DNA from: Planctomycetota bacterium
Lineage (GTDB): Bacteria; Planctomycetota; Planctomycetia; Gemmatales; Gemmataceae
Length of the DNA stretch: 64,000 bases
Direction of reading: 5' to 3'
NCBI GenBank assembly: GCA_003669555.1
Contig: QWOS01000111.1
Location: forward strand, 1-64,000
The notes beneath the pieces are model-generated. The model searched no databases. It was given only the letters and a program-made list of their open reading frames with translations, and had not been told where the DNA came from. Shown piece by piece: positions 30,297 to 38,410 of the stretch. How positions within the stretch are numbered: the stretch's first letter is position 1; each line of letters opens with the position of its first letter. Position numbers and translations under genes: made by a program.

Positions 30297-31061
30297 ATGA
30301 CGCTTACTACACAGGTCACCATCGAATCTTTGACTGTTGCCAAGTATTTTGTCTCGGCTTTGGGTGGTTGTATCCAGATGCAATCTCTGGGTGTGGACTC
30401 TCTTGTGGATTTACGGGGCCAAACTGTCGCAATCACGGGTGTGGGCAGCGAGGATGTGGGAATTGCGACACTGAATGTCTCCCAAACGGAAACAGGCGGC
30501 GTTATCGGCCTGTCTGTCCAGGGGGAAGGGGCTGCCATCAATCTTCAGGCAGTTCCTTTGGCGGGTGACGTTTATTCCGTCATCAATCTCGGTATTGAAA
30601 GTGTCGGCATGAGTTTTTTGACAGAAGGCTCGGGAGGGTCGATTGGGATAGGTATGTCTGCCATGTCCTTTTCTTTTGGAGATCCTGCAGCGGGGCCATC
30701 CATCACCCTGACTCCTGTGGCGATCATTTTCAAGGTGGGCGAAACCATCATGACCATGACGGCGGAAGGTATCGTCACCACTGCGCCAACCGTCGAGATC
30801 AACTGCGACGACACCAACCTGGTCTATAGCGCCGAAGGCATCACCGAAGAGGTGGGGGAGGTCACCCGTGAGGTGACCGCCGAGGGGCACAACTTCACCG
30901 CTGGCGAGGTGGAACTGAATGTGGGTGTGGAAGGCATGATGGCGGAGGCACCCACCAACACCGCTGAATTCGAGGGATCCTCCGAAATGAACAGTGCCCT
31001 CATCACCGAAGCTGCCGATGCCATGTTGTCTGTGGAGGCGGCGATTTCCATGGTTGAATAA
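30297..31061 (+). CDS. gp5-like triple-beta-helix needle protein (copy B)
   Basis: AGG GAG GGT AAT ATG start context; ITLTPVAIIFKVGETIMTMTAEG; C-terminal ~95 aa almost identical to copy A with a divergent N-terminal half. Confidence 0.65.
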   Translation: MTLTTQVTIESLTVAKYFVSALGGCIQMQSLGVDSLVDLRGQTVAITGVGSEDVGIATLNVSQTETGGVIGLSVQGEGAAINLQAVPLAGDVYSVINLGIESVGMSFLTEGSGGSIGIGMSAMSFSFGDPAAGPSITLTPVAIIFKVGETIMTMTAEGIVTTAPTVEINCDDTNLVYSAEGITEEVGEVTREVTAEGHNFTAGEVELNVGVEGMMAEAPTNTAEFEGSSEMNSALITEAADAMLSVEAAISMVE

Positions 31062-31102
31062 ATGGGTACTGTCAACTGTTTATCCAAAAGGAACCGCAAC
31101 TC

Positions 31103-31615
31103 ATGAGCAACCTCGCATCTTTTCCAGATCCCTTTTCACCGCTTTTCAAGCATGTGGATACTTTGACTGCTACTGTCAGAGGTATCCTTCCGTCAATTAG
31201 AAACTCGCAAGATCGCCAATTTTTCACGGAATTACTGAAACATGTAACCGACCGGCAAGCCGAGTTGGCTGTGCTCGGGCCACAGGCAATTGCCAAGGGG
31301 ATCGCCCGGGCAGATGCATTTCAAGTAAAAATGGCGGAATTGTATCAGCAAGGCGAGGATCTTTTGTCGCAATTTGACGCTCATGGGGCTGTGCTGAAGG
31401 AAGAGCTGGCCAAAATCGACGCCCAGTTAGTTGTCCTGAAGGCCCAACCCATACCGGAACCCGCCCGGCCCCGCAAAATCCCGGGCAAAAAAAAGGTGGA
31501 GATCAAACTCTCTTCAGGTGAAGTGCTGCATGATCTGCTGATGGCCCGGACGGTCGTGCAGCCGCCCAAGCCACGGGTGCTTGGCAATATCTGGGAAAAC
31601 TGGCCTTCGACCTGA
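31103..31615 (+). CDS. coiled-coil protein with conserved C-terminal tail ending GNIWENW (copy B)
   Basis: ARPRKIPGKKKVEIKLSSGEVLHDLLMARTVVQPPKPRVLGNIWENWPST. Confidence 0.75.
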   Translation: MSNLASFPDPFSPLFKHVDTLTATVRGILPSIRNSQDRQFFTELLKHVTDRQAELAVLGPQAIAKGIARADAFQVKMAELYQQGEDLLSQFDAHGAVLKEELAKIDAQLVVLKAQPIPEPARPRKIPGKKKVEIKLSSGEVLHDLLMARTVVQPPKPRVLGNIWENWPST

Positions 31616-31754
31616 GAATGGCTGGTGTGCGGTTGGCCCCTGTTGCCCTCTGGCGGCAGGTGGTAGTATGGGGCTGGCTGACTAGCAACAACGGTTTGCG
31701 GGCCTGGCTGACAGATCGCAGTGGCCCACATGGTTTTTGGGGAGGAGTAGGCCC

Positions 31755-32411
31755 ATGGCTTTACTGGCATGTTTGAAACCTGAGTCACCTGCTGACGAAG
31801 CGCTGCGCCGGGTGATGGGCGCAGACGATATCCCCGCTGAGGCGCATGGCCTGACCAGCTCTGCCGCGGCGGCCCTGTGGGTGGGAAAAAATCCCGCCAT
31901 GGCCATCCGTCTGATCGCCGGCTGGCTGTCCACCCGCGAGGCCATCTGGTGGGGAGCCTTGTGCCAGGCGCAACTGGTGAAGGTGAATGCGGCGGTGGGA
32001 CCGCACGAAGTGCTTACCCAAGTGGTGAACTGGGTGCGTGAGCCGGTAGAACACAACCGCGAAGTCCTGGGCAAACCCGGGCGTGGTGATAGCAGCCCCA
32101 TTGGCCTGATGGCCCAGGGCGTGGTGCTCACCCTCGATAATCTCTCGCCCCTCAAGGACCATCCGGTGGCTTGCCCCGCCGGCCTGGCGCACCGGATGAC
32201 GGGCCTGGCCGTGCTGGCAGCCGCATCGCGCTGGCCGGGCAGGAAACGGGCCGATTGCCTGAACCACTTTGTCGCCCTGGGCGTGGATGTGGCCGACGGT
32301 TTGCACCTCTGGGCAGACGAGGCGATGGATCGGCACGCCGGGCTGCGGCTTGGCTCAGTCACCACGAGCGGGACGCACCCCAGTGGCAACATCTGGGAAA
32401 AATGGCAGTAA
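31755..32411 (+). CDS. alpha-helical protein of unknown function, possibly T6SS-associated (DUF6931-like?), with C-terminal GNIWEKWQ tail
   Basis: Intact ORF; AAALWVGKNPAMAIRLIAGWLSTREAIWWGALCQ; terminal SGNIWEKWQ matches the tail of the cassette coiled-coil proteins. Confidence 0.72.
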   Translation: MALLACLKPESPADEALRRVMGADDIPAEAHGLTSSAAAALWVGKNPAMAIRLIAGWLSTREAIWWGALCQAQLVKVNAAVGPHEVLTQVVNWVREPVEHNREVLGKPGRGDSSPIGLMAQGVVLTLDNLSPLKDHPVACPAGLAHRMTGLAVLAAASRWPGRKRADCLNHFVALGVDVADGLHLWADEAMDRHAGLRLGSVTTSGTHPSGNIWEKWQ

Positions 32412-32605
32412 CCGGCTGTTTCCGGGTTTCGTGCGGGCTGTGTCGATTGTAATGAAGTCATCAGCCGGACTATCCCGGCGGGTATGGAACCCGCTGGCCA
32501 TGCCGGCCCGGCCGCTGCCTGACCGGCTGGTTGGCCGAAAGAGATTCCATGGGCCAGGAAGGAAGAGGCGTAGCCTTGCCTGATGGCCTGTGGGAGTGAC
32601 CCGCC

Positions 32606-33409
32606 ATGGCCCTCAACACGCTGGCCCTTTGTGCCCTGATGCTGTCGCTGGGCCAGCCCCCTGCCGCCCCACAACCGGGTACCCTGTTGCCTGTCCCCAA
32701 GATGCTGCCGGGATTGTCCCCAGAGCCTGCCGCCCCGGCTGCAGCTCGGCCCGCAGACAGTGGCGAGTCGGGACCGTTGAGCGTTCCCCAGGTGGAATTG
32801 CCTGACATGCGGGTGCGCCTGGTGCCCCGGTCAGACCTGGAATCGCGGCCGGAGTTTCTGGTGGGGAAGGCAGAATACGGTACCACCCGTCCCGATATGC
32901 ATATCTCGTATCGCACCGAAAAGCGCACGATCACGACCATGAAGCCGCGCACGGTGGTCAGGCGTGTGGAGGTGCTGTCGCGGCGCCATGTCCGCCCGGG
33001 AGAGGTGGACCCCACCACGGGTGAGGAAGCCAGCGATTCCCGGGAAGTGATGGTGCCGGTGAGTGTGATGATGAGTTGCCAGGTGATGGAAGCAGTGACC
33101 GAAGAGGTGGAGGTGCGGGTGCCAGAGATGCGGCTGGTGGAGAGTGCGGTGGTGGTGCGAAAATACGGCCTGCTGCTGGGAGAAAACACGCGCCTGACCA
33201 CACGGTATCGGGCGCTGATCCTGAACGATCCCCTGGCATTGCCACCCTGCGAAATCCCCCCCCCGGGCGATCCGCTGGGGCGCCCGGAATCGCCCGAAGG
33301 TGGCGCGGCACAGCCCACCCCGTCCGCCCCGGCCCGCCCTTTGCCCGGCAAGCCCCTGGGTCGGCCTGGCCGGCCAGAAGGGGCGGAGCCACCCCTGGCC
33401 AAGCCGTAA
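32606..33409 (+). CDS. secreted Pro-rich hypothetical protein
   Basis: N-terminal hydrophobic signal, Pro/Ala-rich flanks, continuous ORF with high GC3. Confidence 0.6.
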   Translation: MALNTLALCALMLSLGQPPAAPQPGTLLPVPKMLPGLSPEPAAPAAARPADSGESGPLSVPQVELPDMRVRLVPRSDLESRPEFLVGKAEYGTTRPDMHISYRTEKRTITTMKPRTVVRRVEVLSRRHVRPGEVDPTTGEEASDSREVMVPVSVMMSCQVMEAVTEEVEVRVPEMRLVESAVVVRKYGLLLGENTRLTTRYRALILNDPLALPPCEIPPPGDPLGRPESPEGGAAQPTPSAPARPLPGKPLGRPGRPEGAEPPLAKP

Positions 33410-33414
33410 CTTTT

Positions 33415-33590
33415 AGCCCTGAAAGGGCATGATGTGGGTTATTGGCGATCCGTGGGGTTTAGGTTACACAAAGATTGTCTAGCCACTGCAGGGCTGAGGT
33501 TTTTGGTGGCGCCTGACCGATGGTGGCGCCGAAACCAGGGTGGCGCTTCGCTCTACCCTGGGCTATCACATTTCGCCCCTTTAGGGCATG
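33415..33590. repeat. REPIN-like repeat, copy C (core 33415..33495; second hairpin 33534..33563; extra half-site 33573..33590)
   Basis: AGCCCTGAAAGGGCATGATGTGGGTTATTGGCGATCCG...CTGCAGGGCT; ACCAGGGTGGCGCTTCGCTCTACCCTGGGCT; TTTCGCCCCTTTAGGGCA. Confidence 0.75.
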
Positions 33591-33646
33591 GGATCACGGA
33601 AAAAACGCAAACCCATTGGCCCCTGGAGCAATCGGGGAACAAGGCC

Positions 33647-34765
33647 CTATGCGGCGGCGCGGCGGGTGTCGGGAAGCAATAGGCCGCGCGGGGCGGGCAG
33701 GCCATGGGGCCCATGGGGGCCGTCCGTTTTCCCGGTCCAGCAATGCTCGCCCATGGCAGCGAGAATCCGTTCCGCCAGTTCAACCACCTGCCTGCCGGCG
33801 GTGCCGGTCACGCGGGGGCTTTTTCCCATGCGGACTGACTGGGTGAAATCGATCAGTTCGCGGGTGAGCTGGTCTTCCTGGGAGTTGCAGGTCCACTGCA
33901 CGCGTTCCAGGTGCGTGGTCATTATGTCTTGTTGCAAAGCTTGCAGTGCCAGTGGGGTGAGGCGGGTGGCATCCAGCTTGCCGCTGGTGATGGCCTGGGA
34001 GGGCTGCACCACCTCAACCGTTTTGGCCGCGAAGTCGATACGCACCGATCCCTCACTACCCATCACCTGCATGCGCCTGACTGGTTCGTGGCTCACCCGG
34101 CAGGCGGTGAGGTCGGCAACCAGGCCGCTGGCAAAGCGCAGGCGAACCTGGGCCATGTCCTCGTGGCCGCCCAGAACTGCGACCCCCATCGCCTCCACGC
34201 TGGTCACCGGGCTGGAGTCCCAGTCAAGTACCAGGTCGAGATCATGAATCATCAGATCAAGCACCACGCCCACATCCAGCGAACGGCCGGTGAATTTGCC
34301 GGCCCGCTCTGCTCGCAGGTAGCGGGGCACCAGGCCGGTTTGGCGGGCGGCCTCGTAGGCGGGGTTGAATCGTTCGATATGGCCCACCTGCAGTGGCACA
34401 TTGGCCCGGGCGGCGGCTTGCTCCAGCTCCCTGGCCTCGTGGGCTGAGGGTGTGATCGGTTTTTCCACCAGCACCGGCAGCCCGCGCCCGAGCGCTTCCA
34501 TGGCCACCTGATGATGGAACCGGGTGGGGGTTGCCACCACCACGGCGTCGACCAGCCCAAAGAGCTCGGTCGGGTTGTCAAAAGCCAGACAACCGCATTT
34601 GGCGGCTACCGCTTCGGCCTGGGCCCGGTTTGGATCGGCCACCCCTACCAGCCTGGCTCCCGCCAAACCGGAGACGATGCGCGCATGCTCCTTGCCCAAA
34701 TGACCCACACCCACCACGCCCACGCGTAATAGTTCACCCAAAGATCGTGTCGACTGCTTCATCAC
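33647..34765 (-). CDS. Gfo/Idh/MocA family oxidoreductase
   Basis: RVGVVGVGHLGKEHARIVSGL Rossmann motif; DAVVVATPTRFHHQVAMEALGRGLPVLVEKPIT. Confidence 0.92.
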   Translation of the reverse strand: MMKQSTRSLGELLRVGVVGVGHLGKEHARIVSGLAGARLVGVADPNRAQAEAVAAKCGCLAFDNPTELFGLVDAVVVATPTRFHHQVAMEALGRGLPVLVEKPITPSAHEARELEQAAARANVPLQVGHIERFNPAYEAARQTGLVPRYLRAERAGKFTGRSLDVGVVLDLMIHDLDLVLDWDSSPVTSVEAMGVAVLGGHEDMAQVRLRFASGLVADLTACRVSHEPVRRMQVMGSEGSVRIDFAAKTVEVVQPSQAITSGKLDATRLTPLALQALQQDIMTTHLERVQWTCNSQEDQLTRELIDFTQSVRMGKSPRVTGTAGRQVVELAERILAAMGEHCWTGKTDGPHGPHGLPAPRGLLLPDTRRAAA

Positions 34766-34795
34766 GAAAAAGCTCCCCAGTTCGGGATCAGGACT

Positions 34796-35752
34796 TTAAG
34801 CGGCCCGGCGGAAACGCTGCAATGGCATTAACCGGGGCGGGTCCAGGGAAGATTCGACCTGTTGCCGCACCATTTGCCGACCCAGTTCCACATTGAGGGG
34901 GTGTCCGGACCGGCAACCGACCAGATGACCGGCGAGGTCAAAACCCAGCAGATTGATGTCGCCAATCAGGTCGAGCATCTTGTGCCGCGCCGGCTCGTTG
35001 CCGAAGCGCAACCGGTTTCCCTCCACGCCATGGCGCGAGAAAACCAGCAGATCAGCCAGGGTCGTGCGTGAACCCAGACCCTGTTGCAGCAGGGCATCGG
35101 CCTCTTCACGCAGCAAAAAAGTGCGGCACCAGGACAATTCCGAGTGATAAGCCTCGGGGGAATGCTCCATGGTGTGCATCTGGCGTGGAATTGGCGAAAG
35201 AGAGCCGTAGTCGAGAATATAGCTGAGCAAAAGCCCGGTGTTGGTGGCGGGGTGGAGGGTGAGGGTGGCGTTGCCGGCACGAATGCAGGTCATCCGGTCC
35301 ACACCCATAATGGGGCGTGAACCCGATTGTTTCAGCACCCCCGCACGGATAATGGCCTCGGTGAAGGCCCCGGCGGATCCGTCCATGCCCGGCGCTTCAG
35401 GTGCGTCCACCTCCACCAGGCAATTGTCCACCCGCATTCCGCCGAGGGCGGACAGCACATGTTCAACCAGGCCCACCTCGCGAGGTGCGTGGCCCAGGGT
35501 CGTGCGACGAGAGGTGCCGGTGACATGGCGCACATGGGCCGGGATGGCAGGTAATCCGGGAAGATCTGTCCGGTGAAAAATGACGCCGTGGTCTTCGGGG
35601 GCGGGGACCAGCCGGAGAGTGACATGCTCCCCGGTGAGAAATCCGGTGCCCGAAACTTCCACGGTGGTGCGGAGGGTCCGCTGCGGACGGTGGCCAAGGA
35701 TACGCACGATGCTCTCCCCGTGGGTGGAAAGTGTAGAGGATAAAGTGGGCAT
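34796..35752 (-). CDS. lpxC: UDP-3-O-acyl-N-acetylglucosamine deacetylase
   Basis: LVEHVLSALGGMRVDNCLVEVDAPEAPGMDGSAGAF, RHKMLDLIGDINLLG, GHLVGCRSGHPLN; likely start MPTLSSTLS at 35752. Confidence 0.93.
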   Translation of the reverse strand: MPTLSSTLSTHGESIVRILGHRPQRTLRTTVEVSGTGFLTGEHVTLRLVPAPEDHGVIFHRTDLPGLPAIPAHVRHVTGTSRRTTLGHAPREVGLVEHVLSALGGMRVDNCLVEVDAPEAPGMDGSAGAFTEAIIRAGVLKQSGSRPIMGVDRMTCIRAGNATLTLHPATNTGLLLSYILDYGSLSPIPRQMHTMEHSPEAYHSELSWCRTFLLREEADALLQQGLGSRTTLADLLVFSRHGVEGNRLRFGNEPARHKMLDLIGDINLLGFDLAGHLVGCRSGHPLNVELGRQMVRQQVESSLDPPRLMPLQRFRRAA

Positions 35753-35819
35753 GAGAAGAGTGATATTTTCCGGACACGCCAGGGGCCCCTGAGAGGTGCC
35801 CCCGGCTAACCCTTTACTG

Positions 35820-36521
35820 TCAGGGTCTGGGGGTCGCGCCCCCGGCTCCTGTGGTTGTGCCTGGCGCACCGATACCGGCTGCAGCGGGTGCGGCTGCCCC
35901 TGGGGCGGGAGCCGCAGTGCGGCTGTAGGCCTGATTCAGGGCGCTGACGACTTCAGCGCTGATATCAACGCCGGGGGCGTAGAACAGTGGCATACAGGCG
36001 CCGGCCTGCAGCTTGCGGGCGATGTTCATGGGGCTCCAGTATTCCTGGCTGGTGGTCGCATCATTGTAATGCAGCACCATGTCGTATCCCTGGGCCATGG
36101 AAATGCGGTGACAGGCGTCCTGGACTTCCTTGTACAGGTTCACCAGCATGTCGTCCTGCCTCTTGCTGATGCTACCCTGGGCCTCGTTGGCCCCGTCCTC
36201 CAGTTCTCGTTTCAGTTGGCGGAGCTGCCGCTCGTAGGCCTCCCGCTGGTCAGGTTTGGCCTGGGCCTCCTTCATCAGTGCCTCGTACTGGGCGGCCTTG
36301 CCCTTCTGCCTTTGGGCGAGGGGATTGATGACTTCCTTCATCTCGTTGTTGAAAGCCACAGCCTTCTGGTAATTCTTGAGCACATGGCTGAGATTGATGA
36401 GGGCAACACGGCCACCGCTGCCAGCCGCGCGAACCGCGCCAGTCTGCGCGACGATGTCGCCGCCCATCCAGCCGAGGCCACCCAGAACCAAAGCCACCAG
36501 ACTAAAAGCAATCCACTTCAT
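35820..36521 (-). CDS. OmpH/Skp family outer-membrane chaperone
   Basis: Signal peptide; VALINLSHVLKNYQKAVAFNNEMKE...; helical core; GYDMVLHYNDATT; position next to lpxC. Confidence 0.85.
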   Translation of the reverse strand: MKWIAFSLVALVLGGLGWMGGDIVAQTGAVRAAGSGGRVALINLSHVLKNYQKAVAFNNEMKEVINPLAQRQKGKAAQYEALMKEAQAKPDQREAYERQLRQLKRELEDGANEAQGSISKRQDDMLVNLYKEVQDACHRISMAQGYDMVLHYNDATTSQEYWSPMNIARKLQAGACMPLFYAPGVDISAEVVSALNQAYSRTAAPAPGAAAPAAAGIGAPGTTTGAGGATPRP

Positions 36522-36939
36522 CGGAGTCCTCCCTTTTCAAACCATTTCCGGCGGGCACCCGTGTTTCCCCGGGATTTTCACTGCGCCCGCGTCAAGCTAT
36601 CCCGACACCCATGACCATTTTCCCGTAACCCATATGGCCACATGATGGATGAACCAGCATGCGGGCCGGGGGTAGGGCCGCCCAAACAGCAGATGGGGGG
36701 CTTCTAACCCCGTGATGCTGTGCGGTCAAGCCGAAGAATCCAGCGGCGCGAGGGCCAGGGAATTACGGTGTTTTTCCCGGAAGGATTTCATCCTGAAGGT
36801 GGAATTGCGGCGGATGATTCCGCATTGCGGTCAGGTTCCGCAATGGAATAGACTTCCCGCGGCTGGGGTGTTTCTGTTGGGTTTTCAGGTCCCGACTGTT
36901 TCGGCCCCTGGGTTGCTTTTCCAGAGTGGGGGTTCGGGA

Positions 36940-37389
36940 ATGTCGCCCCTGGCACCTCATATGCAGCCCGAACCACAGCGGGCTTCCATTCCCTGGGTAC
37001 CGGTGGGATTTGGTGGGGCCTTGCTGGCATGCCTGGTGATCTATCTGTTTTTGCCAGTCGGCAAACCTGCCGAACCTGTGGCGGTGGCTGGTACGGTCAC
37101 CTGGCGGGGCCGGGGAGTTGCGGGTGGAACCATTGTGTTCGCGCCCGACCATAAACGCGGCCATGCCGGGCCTTTGGGTATGGGTGTGATAGACTTTTCT
37201 GGCCATTATGAAATCCAGTCAGAGGACCGGCCGGGCCTGATGCCAGGCTGGTATGTCGTCACGGTGGCCCCATCGGGGGCGGTGAGCCCCTTGGGTTGGC
37301 CTTACAAATACCACCATCCCGAAAGTTCGGGTCTGGGGTGTGAGGTGAAGGGGAAAGGCAACGCTGCTTTCGATTTCAATCTGGAATAA
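36940..37389 (+). CDS. small TM protein with carboxypeptidase-regulatory-like domain
   Basis: TM FGGALLACLVIYLFLPV followed by VAVAGTVTWRGRGVAGGTIVFAPDH...GHYEIQSEDRPGLMPGWYVVTV. Confidence 0.65.
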   Translation: MSPLAPHMQPEPQRASIPWVPVGFGGALLACLVIYLFLPVGKPAEPVAVAGTVTWRGRGVAGGTIVFAPDHKRGHAGPLGMGVIDFSGHYEIQSEDRPGLMPGWYVVTVAPSGAVSPLGWPYKYHHPESSGLGCEVKGKGNAAFDFNLE

Positions 37390-37471
37390 GCCCAATGGGA
37401 TAGGGATCAGGCGAATTGGTGGCCGGCTGAAAAACACTGGCCATGCGAATAAACCGCAGGAGAATAATACC

Positions 37472-38176
37472 GTGAATCGTTTGTTGCGCGGGGTTGTCGA
37501 GGCCACTCGTGAGGTTTTCCCACTACCCGAGCCGATCCTTGAGGTCGGTTCGCTCCAGGTGGATGCCCAGCAGGACATGATCAATCTGCGTGGCATGTTC
37601 AAGGGGACCAGCTACACCGGGGTGGATTTCCGCGCCGGCAGGGGTGTGGATCAGGTAGCCAATGTGGAAAAGCTTCCTTTTCCGGATGGTCATTTCGGTA
37701 CGGTCCTGGCTCTTAGCACCTTTGAGCATGTGCGCCGGTTCTGGCTTGGCTTCGCCGAGGTGGCCCGGGTGCTGAAGCCTGGCGGCGCCTTTCTGGTGGC
37801 CTGTCCCTTCCACTTCCATGTGCATGCCTATCCTTCCGACTACTGGCGGTTCACCCCGGAGGCCCTGGAGTCGCTCCTCGATGGGCCGTATTCCGAAGCC
37901 GTTCTGGGTTGGCACGGGGCCGTGCGTCGGCCCGCCAATGTCTGGGCCCTGGCTTACCGGGCCGGTAGCCACGCTCATATCACGCCCCAGGCCGAGGAAG
38001 GGTACCGGGAGGCCCTCTACAACAACGCCCGGGAACCGCTGCCTCTTGGGAGGAGACTGCGTTATGGATTGGCGGCCCTGGTCGCTGGCCGTCGCCCAGT
38101 CGCTCCATGGCTCGATCGCGAGAAGATCGGCATCCGCCGGACCAATCTGCCCAGTTTCCAGGGCAAGGCCGCCTAG
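37472..38176 (+). CDS. class I SAM-dependent methyltransferase
   Basis: PILEVGSLQ, YTGVDFRAGRGVDQVANVEKLPFPDGHFGTVLALSTFEHVRRFWLGFAEVARVLKPGGAFLVACPF. Confidence 0.9.
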   Translation: MNRLLRGVVEATREVFPLPEPILEVGSLQVDAQQDMINLRGMFKGTSYTGVDFRAGRGVDQVANVEKLPFPDGHFGTVLALSTFEHVRRFWLGFAEVARVLKPGGAFLVACPFHFHVHAYPSDYWRFTPEALESLLDGPYSEAVLGWHGAVRRPANVWALAYRAGSHAHITPQAEEGYREALYNNAREPLPLGRRLRYGLAALVAGRRPVAPWLDREKIGIRRTNLPSFQGKAA

Positions 38177-38410
38177 GGATCTTGCCCTGGTGCCCGAAAC
38201 GACCCAGTTTCCGGCAATCGGCGGCGCATGGCAGGCAAGATTTTCGGCATAACCGATTTCTTTCCGAACCTCGGCGCAAGTTGCACGACCGGCTTTGCCG
38301 ATATTTTCGATGCACCCGGTGCGTTACGCGCCGTTCGCGGGCGTGTCGAAGCGCCAAGGCCGGGTGTGGGGGCGACCCCATCATCGGAAAGATCTCAGGA
38401 GGGTTGGTCC

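Noticed and set aside
31737-32674. Minus-strand 330-aa ORF over the 31755 gene
   Set aside because: The plus-strand ORF has helical protein composition and a meaningful C-terminal tail; the minus ORF is low complexity.
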